Source: DASZMX01 sp035551475 (GTDB lineage: Bacteria; Verrucomicrobiota; Verrucomicrobiia; Limisphaerales; Palsa-1400). Taken from it: 48,069 nucleotides of DNA. The DNA is taken from contig DASZMX010000135.1 of assembly GCA_035551475.1 (NCBI GenBank), positions 1-48,069 of the forward strand, in the 5' to 3' direction. Under the pieces are notes generated by a model, which did no database searches, was not told where the DNA came from, and was given only the letters and a program-made list of their open reading frames with translations. How positions within the stretch are numbered: position 1 is the first letter of the stretch; the number at the start of each line of letters is the position of its first letter. Both the position numbers and the translations under genes were made by a program. This document shows positions 8,941 through 15,908 of this stretch, one piece after another.

Positions 8941-9807
8941 CTATTTCAAGGCCCGCTTGATCGTCGCCAGTTCCCGCCGCCGCGCCGGGTCGGCTTGCGG
9001 CGCCGCAATCTTCAATTCCTTGAGCGACTCCACGATGATCCGCGAGATAATCAGGCGCGCGTTCATTTTGTCGTCCGCCGGAGCCACATGCCACGGCGCC
9101 CACTCCGTGCTCGTCGCCGCCAGGCAATGCTCGTAGGCCTTGGTGTATTCATGCCAATGTCCGCGTTCCCGCACGTCTTCCGGCGTAATTTTCCAATTCT
9201 TCTCCGGCTCCTCGATCCGGCTCAAAAATCGCTTGCGTTGCTCGCCCTTGGAGATGTGCAGAAACAGCTTGATGATTTTCGTCCCATTGCGTGCCAGGTG
9301 CTTTTCAAATTCGTTGATGGAATGGTAGCGGTGTTTCCAGAGGTCCTTGTCGCGCGCGCATTTCTCCGGGAGGCGCTGCTTGGCCAGCAAATCCGGATGC
9401 ACGCGCACAATCAGGACCTCCTCATAATAGGACCGGTTAAAAATGCAAATGTCCCCGCGCGGCGGCAATTGCCGCGTGGTGCGCCACAGGAAATCATGCC
9501 CCAGCTCCTCCGCGCTCGGCGCCTTGAAGCTCACCACCTGGCAGCCCTGCGGATTCACCCCGGACATCACATGCTTGATTGCGCTGTCCTTCCCGCCCGC
9601 GTCCATCGCCTGTAAAATAATCAGCGCCGCGTGCCGGCCGTCGGCATACAGCCGCCCCTGCAATTCCTGCAATTGCTTGACATGCTCCTTGATTTTTTCC
9701 TCCCCGTCCTCCTTGGAATCGTACAACGCCTTTATTTCCGTTGGCCAATGCTTCAGCCGCACATTTTTGCCCGGCTTGACCGAAAATTTAGCCACATCGA
9801 TTTTCAT
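8941..9807 (-). CDS. ppk2: Polyphosphate kinase 2 family (polyphosphate:nucleotide phosphotransferase)
   Basis: A 288-residue cytosolic enzyme that moves phosphate between polyphosphate and nucleotides. Walker A is DAGGKDSAIKHV (about 70-80), Walker B is FNRSYYEEVLIVRV, and the lid region has KHRYHSINEFEKHL with conserved Arg. The length and the single domain suggest class I or III rather than the fused class II. Direction and preferred nucleotide cannot be read from the sequence. ATG 9807 was chosen because it overlaps the rnd stop by 4 bases and gives the family N-terminus MKIDVAKFSV. An in-frame start at 9843 would lie inside rnd. Confidence 0.93.
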   Translation of the reverse strand: MKIDVAKFSVKPGKNVRLKHWPTEIKALYDSKEDGEEKIKEHVKQLQELQGRLYADGRHAALIILQAMDAGGKDSAIKHVMSGVNPQGCQVVSFKAPSAEELGHDFLWRTTRQLPPRGDICIFNRSYYEEVLIVRVHPDLLAKQRLPEKCARDKDLWKHRYHSINEFEKHLARNGTKIIKLFLHISKGEQRKRFLSRIEEPEKNWKITPEDVRERGHWHEYTKAYEHCLAATSTEWAPWHVAPADDKMNARLIISRIIVESLKELKIAAPQADPARRRELATIKRALK

Positions 9808-10874
9808 GGCCTTAACGTAACCCCAAGCAGCCCCGCTTGCCACGACATCAATCCTTCCGCCTCGCCCGGGGCTTCCCGCGCCAGGTCCAGGAGCGTCGCC
9901 CGGCTCGCGATGATCGTCGGGTCGATTTGCAATTCCGCCGCCACCTGGTTCCGCTTGGTTTCCAGCTCCGCGAACTTCCGCCGCTCCCCCTCGCTCTGCC
10001 GGCGCGTCGTGAATTGCCGGAATTGCGGATGCGCCGCCGGATCGACGTTGCGCGCCGCCGCCACGGCCTGGCGCAAGCCCTCGCGCCGCCGGTCCGAGAA
10101 ATGCCGGGGCATCAAGCGGTCGGTCTCCCGGTTTTCCACCGCCGCCGCCGCGAGCTCAATCAGCGTTTCGTGGCTCAAAATAAAATACGGCGGGCGATTC
10201 GCCGCCACCGCTTCCTTCTCCCGCCAATGCCACAATTCCCGCAGCGCCGCCAGCCCGGCGCGCGATAATTTGTGGCTGCCCTTGATGCGCCAGACTTCGT
10301 CCGGCTCCTCCGCCGGGGTCCGCGCGCATTCCGCCACCAGCCGCGCGCAGGATTCCTCCAGCCACGGCAACCGCCCCCGCTCCCGCAATTGCCCGCGCAA
10401 AATGTCCGACAGCGCCTTCAGATAATGAGTGTCATTCCGCGCGTAGGACTCCATTCGCGGCGTGAGCGGGCGCCGCGCCCAATCCGCCTTTTGCGATCCC
10501 TTCTCCAGCGTCACGTCCAAATACTTCTTGACAAGATTCACCAGCCCGAATTCCCGGTCGCCCAGCAGCCGGCTGGCCAGCATCGTGTCAAATATCTTGT
10601 GCGGGACGAAATTGTGGTTTTTGCGCAGCAGGCGCAGGTCGTAATCCGACCCGTGCATGATCAGGTCGTGCTTTTTCAACTCCGGCCAGAACGGCCCCAG
10701 GTCCATCCCCGCCAGCGGATCCACCAGATAATCACCCGCCGCCAGGCTGATTTGGATAAGGCAGAGCTTTTCCGGGTAGGCATGCAGGCTGTCCGCTTCG
10801 GTGTCTAGGGCCACCCATTCCGCCGCCCGGATTGCAGGTAGGAACTCAGCGAGCTTTCCGTCCGAATCAATCAC
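9804..10874 (-). CDS. rnd: Ribonuclease D
   Basis: A 356-residue 3'-5' exoribonuclease of the DEDDy type, acting in tRNA and small-RNA 3' processing. Exo I is ALDTEADSL (Asp24, Glu26), Exo II is HGSDYDLRLL, and Exo III is YARNDTHYL with the Tyr that defines DEDDy. An HRDC-like helical domain follows (about 195-280; LAALRELWHWREKEA). It is slightly shorter than E. coli RNase D (375). The gene starts only 55 bases beyond the terminase stop of the prophage fragment. Its promoter either sits in that short gap or was replaced by read-through from phage genes. Confidence 0.93.
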   Translation of the reverse strand: MIDSDGKLAEFLPAIRAAEWVALDTEADSLHAYPEKLCLIQISLAAGDYLVDPLAGMDLGPFWPELKKHDLIMHGSDYDLRLLRKNHNFVPHKIFDTMLASRLLGDREFGLVNLVKKYLDVTLEKGSQKADWARRPLTPRMESYARNDTHYLKALSDILRGQLRERGRLPWLEESCARLVAECARTPAEEPDEVWRIKGSHKLSRAGLAALRELWHWREKEAVAANRPPYFILSHETLIELAAAAVENRETDRLMPRHFSDRRREGLRQAVAAARNVDPAAHPQFRQFTTRRQSEGERRKFAELETKRNQVAAELQIDPTIIASRATLLDLAREAPGEAEGLMSWQAGLLGVTLRP

Positions 10875-10929
10875 TTGCGCCTCATCCTATCCCAACCCCG
10901 TTTTCCGTGGCAAGCCGACAATCAGCCTC

Positions 10930-12285
10930 TCATATCACCTGCGCAAAATACTGGGCCTCCCCCGAGCCCTTCGCCGCGTGCAACGCCAGCGCCAGCGCCC
11001 AAAAACGATCGGCGTGCCCGTGCCGCGTCCGTTCGCCAGTGAAGCGGATGTTGCCCGCCGCGGTCGTTTCCTTGCGCATGCTCCGCAAATCCGCCCGGAT
11101 CAATTTGTCGCCTGGCAAACGCACCGTTCGGCTCTCCAGCGCCGCCCGCACCCCATAGGCCAGTTCTTCCTTCACCGCCGCCGTAAAATGGATGCCCTCC
11201 ACGCGTTGGGCGCCGTAGCGCCGCTGCGCCCGCTCCGCGAATTGGCGGCCCATCCCCGTTTGGTCGATGCCGCACCGCTTTACCGCTGGGTTGTCAAGTA
11301 TTCCGTATAAAACGCTTTCCTGCGCGTCAAAACTTTGCCGGTCCAGCGTCACGACTTTTCGCGTGAAGCGCACGTCGCCAATTTTCTCCACCTCCCAAAT
11401 CACCGTCAAATCGTGGTCTCGCCCGATGTCCACTCCCACGTAACGCGCGCCGCCCGCGCCGCCGGCCCAGTCCTCCCCCGCCGCGTACTCGCAGCTCGCC
11501 ATCAGGTCGTATGACAAAAAGGCGGCGTTGTCATCGCCCGGCTGACAACAAAATTCCTCCTGGAACGATTCCTCATCCGCGCAGCCGCTGCGAATGAAAT
11601 CGAAATACGCCGCTTCATCCATTTCCTGCCGCGCATCGTCCGCCGGCAATTTGCCCTGCAATTTATAAAGCAGCCCCTCCTCCAGCGCCTGTTGCAGCGT
11701 CACCGAATGCAGCGAAAATCCCTTCGGGTTCCCCTTGTGCTTGATCTCCGTGATCAGCTCGTTGAAAAAATTCCGCGACCCGCGATGCGTCGAAAAAATC
11801 TCCAGGCTCCCGCCCCAGGTGATGCCGGGATAAGCGATGGCATACAATTTCCGCGGATCCTCGTGCAGCGCGAACTCATCCAAAATGCGATCGCCCCGCT
11901 TGCCGGCCTGCGCATCGGGATTGCTCGACATGCTATGTATGGCCATCCCGCTCCCCAGCTTCAACACGAACGCCGTCGCCCCGTTTAATTCCAGCGCGGT
12001 TTCACCCGTTTCTCCCGAGCCCAGGTCAAACGTCTCGATGAAGCTGCGGCAATCCTCCAGGAACAAACGCGCCTGAATTTCGTCCCGGCTGGAAATCCAC
12101 GCATCCACTTTGCGCCCCCTGTTCAGGCACTTGCGCGTCACTACCCGGTAAGCCGCCGTCCACGTCCAGCCGATCTGGCGCGACTTTTCCGCGATCTTCA
12201 AACGCGCGTCGTCCCGCACCCAGCGCGCTTGATACGGCAGGAGAACGGCGTCGTGCGCCGGACGGATTTTCGCCTGGCCGCTCAC
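10930..12285 (-). CDS. Terminase large subunit, Mu Gp28-like
   Basis: A 451-residue DNA-packaging motor. The ATPase part has an atypical Walker A (EKSRQIGWTWTAA, about 33-45) typical of terminases, and Walker B GDRILDEFA, about residues 135-143, whose Asp-Glu pair binds Mg-ATP. The C-terminal RNase H-like nuclease domain begins near residue 278 with YVGVDIGRDHDLTVIWE and continues with GIDQTGMGRQFAE. It is shorter than Mu Gp28 but both domains look complete. The start overlaps the small terminase stop by 4 bases. With no portal gene present, it cannot package DNA from this locus alone. Confidence 0.88.
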   Translation of the reverse strand: MSGQAKIRPAHDAVLLPYQARWVRDDARLKIAEKSRQIGWTWTAAYRVVTRKCLNRGRKVDAWISSRDEIQARLFLEDCRSFIETFDLGSGETGETALELNGATAFVLKLGSGMAIHSMSSNPDAQAGKRGDRILDEFALHEDPRKLYAIAYPGITWGGSLEIFSTHRGSRNFFNELITEIKHKGNPKGFSLHSVTLQQALEEGLLYKLQGKLPADDARQEMDEAAYFDFIRSGCADEESFQEEFCCQPGDDNAAFLSYDLMASCEYAAGEDWAGGAGGARYVGVDIGRDHDLTVIWEVEKIGDVRFTRKVVTLDRQSFDAQESVLYGILDNPAVKRCGIDQTGMGRQFAERAQRRYGAQRVEGIHFTAAVKEELAYGVRAALESRTVRLPGDKLIRADLRSMRKETTAAGNIRFTGERTRHGHADRFWALALALHAAKGSGEAQYFAQVI

Positions 12286-12866
12286 ATCATTCTGATGCCG
12301 TCCTCGATTTGCCGCAGCGTTTCGGGCGAAATGCCGCCCGGTTTCGCCCGCGGCCCCGGGCCGTCCGCCTTCTGTTTTTGCGCGGCCAACTCCAATTTCT
12401 GCCGCTCCAATTCCAGCTCCTGCTGGGCCAGTTCATGCTTCTGCTCCTGGTCCTTCGCCTTGAGCAACAGGGAAAACAGAACATCAATGTCCTTGGCGTT
12501 CGCGCCCCGGGACAGAATGATTTCGAACACCTTTTGTTGCAGCGCCTCCAGCGTCGCCTTTTCGAAAAGCCCCGGCCGCTCCTCGGCCCGCCGCGCGAAT
12601 TCCTCCGCTATGAGCGCCGAGCAAATCCGCCAGCCCTGTTGGAAAGGCAGAAAGATTTGCGCCCGAAATCGCGTCACCATCGCGGCGTCGGCCTCGATCT
12701 TGAACTGCTTCCGCGCCAGTTGCATGAGCTCCACGCCGCTTTTCCCCGTCTCCATCCAATCGCAGAGCTCGAGCCGCTGGTCATCCGACAAGGCGCACAG
12801 TTCGTCTTCCGGCCCTTGCGGCTCGACGTTTGGAAGGCAATTTTTCCGCAGCGCGCGCGTGTTCAT
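12282..12866 (-). CDS. Mu Gp27-like protein, probable small terminase (DUF3486-like)
   Basis: A 194-residue protein matching the size of Mu Gp27. The N-terminal part looks like a helix-turn-helix region (DDQRLELCDWMETGKSGVEL, about 28-47) of the kind that recognises packaging-site DNA. The C-terminal third is a long charged coiled coil rich in Gln, Glu and Leu (residues about 135-172), followed by a Gly/Pro segment. Position directly before the Gp28-like large terminase, with a 4-base overlap, supports the assignment more than any single motif does. Confidence 0.78.
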   Translation of the reverse strand: MNTRALRKNCLPNVEPQGPEDELCALSDDQRLELCDWMETGKSGVELMQLARKQFKIEADAAMVTRFRAQIFLPFQQGWRICSALIAEEFARRAEERPGLFEKATLEALQQKVFEIILSRGANAKDIDVLFSLLLKAKDQEQKHELAQQELELERQKLELAAQKQKADGPGPRAKPGGISPETLRQIEDGIRMM

Positions 12867-13117
12867 GGGCGCAGCTCCGCCTCGCCCAGCTCTGTCAATT
12901 TCGTCTTGACGCCTTCTTCATCCGTGCGATGCCGCAGGATGTGGCGCGCCTGCTCCATCCGCGCCAGCACATGCTCAAACTCCGTCACCGTCGCCGGCGG
13001 GCGCAGTTGCAGGTTCAGCTCAAACTCCAGGCGCTCCTCCGGCACCAGCATCGGCGCGCATTGTTCCAGGATGGCCGCAATATTGGCGCGGATCAGCGCG
13101 AATCGGGTTGGTTTCAT
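12863..13117 (-). CDS. Small phage protein in the Mu gene 26 position
   Basis: An 84-residue, mostly helical, acidic protein (MKPTRFALIRANIAAIL ... LTELGEAELRP). It lies between the Gp25-like and Gp27-like genes, one base after the former and overlapping the latter by 4 bases, which is the slot of Mu gene 26. ATG 13117 was chosen because it follows the upstream stop directly; an in-frame start 57 bases earlier would overlap that gene. No domain is recognised and the function is unknown. Confidence 0.7.
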   Translation of the reverse strand: MKPTRFALIRANIAAILEQCAPMLVPEERLEFELNLQLRPPATVTEFEHVLARMEQARHILRHRTDEEGVKTKLTELGEAELRP

Positions 13118-13118
13118 A

Positions 13119-13451
13119 TTATTTGGGTGTTTCCATCCGGCCGCGCAGTTCGGACACCGCGGCCAGGATCGCATTGATGCGCTCGTGCAATTTCAAGGCC
13201 CGGTCTTCCCCGGACTTCATGATTTCCATTTTGTCCGATTCCAATTTCGCCCAAAGCCGGTCCGTGCTTTCCTCCAGCTTGCGCACGCGCTCCGCCAATT
13301 GCTGGTGCGAGGCCTGCAATTGCGCATTCGGCGGCTCGGGCGAGGCGCCGCGCACGCGGTCCGAGAAATCCATCAGGTATTTCAGAATGGCCATGAACGC
13401 CGCCAGGCACAGCAGCCAGTCGGTGAATGATTTTGGGGTGGAGAATTCCAT
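13119..13451 (-). CDS. Mu Gp25-like membrane coiled-coil protein (DUF2730-like)
   Basis: A 110-residue protein with one N-terminal transmembrane segment (about 9-27; FTDWLLCLAAFMAILKYL) followed by a long amphipathic coiled coil (about 42-108). This is the architecture of DUF2730/Mu Gp25. ATG 13451 was chosen because it lies 5 bases after the lipase stop and starts right before the membrane helix; upstream in-frame sequence is Arg-rich antisense of the lipase tail. In phages such proteins sit between lysis and packaging genes. Whether it helps lysis is unknown. Confidence 0.75.
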   Translation of the reverse strand: MEFSTPKSFTDWLLCLAAFMAILKYLMDFSDRVRGASPEPPNAQLQASHQQLAERVRKLEESTDRLWAKLESDKMEIMKSGEDRALKLHERINAILAAVSELRGRMETPK

Positions 13452-13455
13452 AAAT

Positions 13456-14235
13456 TTAAACACGCGCGCGCGCTGTAGAAATCGGCGTCTCGGCCCCTGG
13501 CGCGCGCGCCAGCGCCCGGACATACGCCTGCACCGCATGATCCTCCCGCCACGCCGCCCGGCCCTCCCGCCACACTCCAATTAAATCCGACGGAGCCTTG
13601 AGCCACCACGGCGGATTCACCAACGGCGCCGTGCCAAACGAAGGGAAAAAAACCTCCGTGCCCGCGTGGCGATACGCCCCCAGCAACCACGGAATCCGCG
13701 GCACGACATCATCCGCATGCACCACGCGAAAGGTGCGGGAACGCAACGTGGCATTATAAAAATCCCGGAATGCGGCGCCGCCCACGCGCGGCTGCCCGAA
13801 CGTATAGCAACCGCGCATCTGCACGCCCGGCCAAGTCCGCATGTCCGCCGCCGCCAGCATGGCCAAGGCGCCGCCCAGGGAATGCCCTGTCAGATAAATG
13901 GCGCGCGTCGCCGGCCCCGCCTTCTCCACCCAGTCCCGCACCTGGTCCCGCACGGCCAGCCACGCGGTCAGGAATCCACGGTGCACTTTGCACTCCGGAT
14001 GAACCGCGTCCCACGCCACCTTTTCGCAGTCCAAATCCGTCCGCCAGTTTTTCCAATCGACCGTGCCCCGAAACGCCAGCGTTCCGTCCGGCCCGCAGTT
14101 TCCCATCATCACATGGGTGTCCGTCGCCTCGCTCACCGCCACCGTTGCCGCGGCGGGCGGCGCATAAGCGGCCGCGCTCGCCGCCAGCAAGGCCACGCCC
14201 AGCCCGATGTCAAAGCTCGCGTCAGTCTGTGTCAT
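13456..14235 (-). CDS. Class 3 lipase in the phage lysis position
   Basis: A 259-residue alpha/beta-hydrolase of the lipase class 3 (fungal triacylglycerol lipase-like) family. The N-terminus (about 8-33) is hydrophobic and Ala-rich, probably a signal or anchor. Core motifs are LAFRGTVDWKNWRTDL, then VHRGFLTAW, the nucleophile elbow LTGHSLGGALA (Ser119), FGQPRVGG, a catalytic Asp in HADDVVPRIP (about 176) and a His in REDHAVQAY (about 233), so the triad appears intact. It lies 5 bases from the Gp25-like gene and 5 bases from a small lipoprotein, inside a Mu-like late operon where an endolysin is expected. A role in breaking the outer membrane during lysis is an inference. Confidence 0.86.
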   Translation of the reverse strand: MTQTDASFDIGLGVALLAASAAAYAPPAAATVAVSEATDTHVMMGNCGPDGTLAFRGTVDWKNWRTDLDCEKVAWDAVHPECKVHRGFLTAWLAVRDQVRDWVEKAGPATRAIYLTGHSLGGALAMLAAADMRTWPGVQMRGCYTFGQPRVGGAAFRDFYNATLRSRTFRVVHADDVVPRIPWLLGAYRHAGTEVFFPSFGTAPLVNPPWWLKAPSDLIGVWREGRAAWREDHAVQAYVRALARAPGAETPISTARARV

Positions 14236-14240
14236 ACGCG

Positions 14241-14450
14241 CTATTTCGCGATTTCCAGCGCGCCGGAAAGAGCCTGATTGGTGGTGTCGTAGGAGCCCGA
14301 CAAGTCAACAGAGTTGGTTGAAAAGCCAACACTGCCGGAAATGTCGCCCTGAGGCGTCTTGTAATCGCCGGAGAGTTTGGCGGCCGTGCCGCAGCCGGCG
14401 AGGGCCAGGGCTGCCGCCGCCAGCATCAAGGGGAGAGGGGATGTTTTCAT
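14241..14450 (-). CDS. Small phage-region lipoprotein
   Basis: A 69-residue predicted lipoprotein. The signal (MKTSPLPLMLAAAALALAGC) ends in a lipobox LAGC with the lipidated Cys at position 20. The mature 50 residues are polar and rich in Gly, Ser and Thr with repeating S-G-(D/S) units (LSGDYKTP, ISGSVG, LSGSYDTT), suggesting short beta strands. It is the first gene of the leftward operon, directly before the lipase. Rz1-like spanin lipoproteins occupy comparable places, but they are Pro-rich, which this is not. Function unknown. Confidence 0.75.
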   Translation of the reverse strand: MKTSPLPLMLAAAALALAGCGTAAKLSGDYKTPQGDISGSVGFSTNSVDLSGSYDTTNQALSGALEIAK

Positions 14451-14680
14451 AGTCTGATCTTTCTTTGCGACGTGCTTGTTCGTCCGTCCGGCGCAGATCA
14501 GACCACACCTTTCCCCAGTGGTGTTACCCCGTTATGGACACCATTCCACTTATGCCATTATATTTTTCAACACGGCTTCTTTTGCCATCAGCGGCTGCTG
14601 GCAAAGCCAACATGAAAGAAAGCCACGCATGCTTTAAGTGTCGCAGAATGTGAATAACTTTGCCAAGCCTAAGACAGGAG
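14451..14680. promoter_or_regulatory. Intergenic control region of the prophage fragment
   Basis: These 230 bases separate the leftward lipoprotein/lipase operon from a rightward small gene. They include a short palindrome TGGCAAAGCCA (14599-14609) running into GCCAACAT. The octamer GCCAACAT recurs at 15348-15355 beside the repressor gene. An ACACC/GGTGT inverted repeat lies at 14505-14524. No clear -35/-10 pair can be named. Confidence 0.4.
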
Positions 14681-14935
14681 ATGTCTCACCCGGCGCCCGA
14701 CAATGCCGCCATGAAGAACGAAACCAATCCGCCCAAACCTCCGGTCAGGCTGGAGCCGGACCTCGAGGAGATCGCCGGGGCTTTCGACCCCCGCCAGTGC
14801 CGCGCTTTGGCGATCCTTTACCGCCGCTGGGCCCGCCAGCTTTTGGTGAAGGCGAAAGTTCTTGAGAAGCGCGCTGAGCCAAAGCCCGCTGGCGTGGTGC
14901 GTCCGCTCGCTGCGCGGCGGTTAGCTCTGAATTAA
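14681..14935 (+). CDS. Small basic phage-region protein (hypothetical)
   Basis: An 84-residue protein with a Pro-rich N-terminus and a predicted basic helix (about 33-62; CRALAILYRRWARQLLVKAK) that could contact DNA or membranes. A start at 14711 giving 74 residues is also possible; the ATG at 14681 abuts AGGAG. It is transcribed towards, and overlaps by 191 bases on the opposite strand, the 3' end of the XRE regulator gene. The overlapping part of the regulator is low-complexity, so this gene may be the true coding sequence there. No family recognised. Confidence 0.5.
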   Translation: MSHPAPDNAAMKNETNPPKPPVRLEPDLEEIAGAFDPRQCRALAILYRRWARQLLVKAKVLEKRAEPKPAGVVRPLAARRLALN

Positions 14936-15338
14936 GCCCGTGAATCTCCGCCGGCGCCGGCGCGGCCACCCGGGCGCGGGCGCTCAGGAACTCGCCGCAG
15001 AGGGCCTTGGCCGCGTCGCTGATGCGCGCGTCCGCGGTGATGCGCCGCACCGTCTCCATCAGAAAGCGCGCGCTTTGCCCGGCGGCCACCGCCTCCAGGA
15101 TCAAGGGCAAATCCGCTTCTTCCCCGCTCGCCGCCGCCGGCAGGCCTCCATGCTCCCTCTGCAGTTTATCCACCTTGTCCAACACCCAGTCATGGATGCG
15201 TTTGCGCCCGTTTTCCAGCTCCGAAAGATAGGCGCGGTCCATCGGGAGCAGGGCCGCCAGCGCCGCCTGCGACAGCCCGAGTCGCTGCCGGGCCGCGCGC
15301 AATTTTTCCGCGTTGGCCCAATTTGGGTCTTGACTCAT
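14745..15338 (-). CDS. XRE-family repressor of the prophage fragment
   Basis: A 197-residue protein with a clear helix-turn-helix near the N-terminus (about 8-60): AEKLRAARQRLGLSQAALAALL, then DRAYLSELENGRKRI. The middle is helical and the last 60 residues are a low-complexity Gly/Pro/Arg/Ser tail, probably a by-product of the opposing gene at 14681-14935. ATG 15338 was chosen because the helix-turn-helix follows at once; upstream in-frame sequence is antisense to the neighbouring gene. It faces away from the DNA-binding gene at 15370 across 31 bases of inverted repeats. This is the layout of a phage immunity switch (repressor versus early genes). Confidence 0.8.
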   Translation of the reverse strand: MSQDPNWANAEKLRAARQRLGLSQAALAALLPMDRAYLSELENGRKRIHDWVLDKVDKLQREHGGLPAAASGEEADLPLILEAVAAGQSARFLMETVRRITADARISDAAKALCGEFLSARARVAAPAPAEIHGLNSELTAAQRADAPRQRALAQRASQELSPSPKAGGPSGGKGSPKRGTGGGRKPRRSPRGPAPA

Positions 15339-15375
15339 GTTGAAAAAGCCAACATAGTTGTTGGCAGTTATGTTG
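15337..15375. promoter_or_regulatory. Operator cluster between the two prophage regulators
   Basis: Overlapping inverted repeats are packed between two divergent starts: ATGTTG (15337) with CAACAT (15350), GCCAAC (15348) with GTTGGC (15360), and a further ATGTTG at 15370. ATGTTGAAA occurs as a direct repeat at 15337 and 15370. The sites overlap both start codons, so a bound repressor would shut both directions. Confidence 0.5.
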
Positions 15376-15888
15376 AAAGTGTGCCTGCCCCCCGCCGAAA
15401 GACAATCCCAAAATGCGCCCGCTCCGCTGCGCGAGCGGCACCAGGCCTTCGCCCATGACTGGGCCCTGCCGCCGGGCGCGGCCTGGCTTTCCGCCCAGGA
15501 AATCGCTTCCGCCCTGCACGTCACGCGCCGCCACGTTTTCCACCTGATCCTGGACGGCTCTTTTGATCGTGTGATTGACATCCGTTCCCCCGCCGCCGCG
15601 CAGTCTTATTGGCGCATTTGGCGCCGCTCTTTCCTGCGTTTCGGCCAGCGCGCCCGGGGCGAAGCCTGTGCCCGTTTTTATTTCGACGCCGAATTGGCCG
15701 AAGCCCTGGCCAGGCATCCTTCGACCCTCAGCGGCCAGCAATTAGCCGCCCATTTTCGCTGCTCCAAGCAGCACATTGCCAATCTCTCCCCTGAGTTCCC
15801 CAATGTCGGCGTCTCGACCGCGCACCGCGCCTTCGTCCGCCTCTCCCAGGGCGAACTCATGAACTTCATCAAAAAACGTTTAGTCTGA
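15370..15888 (+). CDS. Phage-region DNA-binding protein with two HTH-like segments
   Basis: A 172-residue protein. Two segments resemble helix-turn-helix units: LSAQEIASALHVTRRHVFHL (about 40-59) and LSGQQLAAHFRCSKQHIANL (about 120-139). Between them is an aromatic, Arg-rich stretch (YWRIWRRSFLRFGQRARG). It is the first rightward gene opposite the XRE repressor and lies 20 bases before the Gam-like gene, the place of early regulators in Mu-like phages (Ner or the N-terminus of a transposase). It is too short to be a transposase and has no DDE motif. Start uncertain: GTG 15379 is an alternative. Confidence 0.65.
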   Translation: MLKVCLPPAERQSQNAPAPLRERHQAFAHDWALPPGAAWLSAQEIASALHVTRRHVFHLILDGSFDRVIDIRSPAAAQSYWRIWRRSFLRFGQRARGEACARFYFDAELAEALARHPSTLSGQQLAAHFRCSKQHIANLSPEFPNVGVSTAHRAFVRLSQGELMNFIKKRLV

Positions 15889-15908
15889 AAACCCCCAACC
15901 CATCTGCC

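Noticed and set aside
10859..10890. Possible Mu-type end near rnd (GAATCAATCACTTG)
   Set aside because: It lies across the start of rnd and resembles a Mu end only in part; no partner was found at the other edge.
15370..15888. Mu transposase fragment
   Set aside because: HTH-like segments are present but no DDE catalytic core, and the frame is complete with its own stop.
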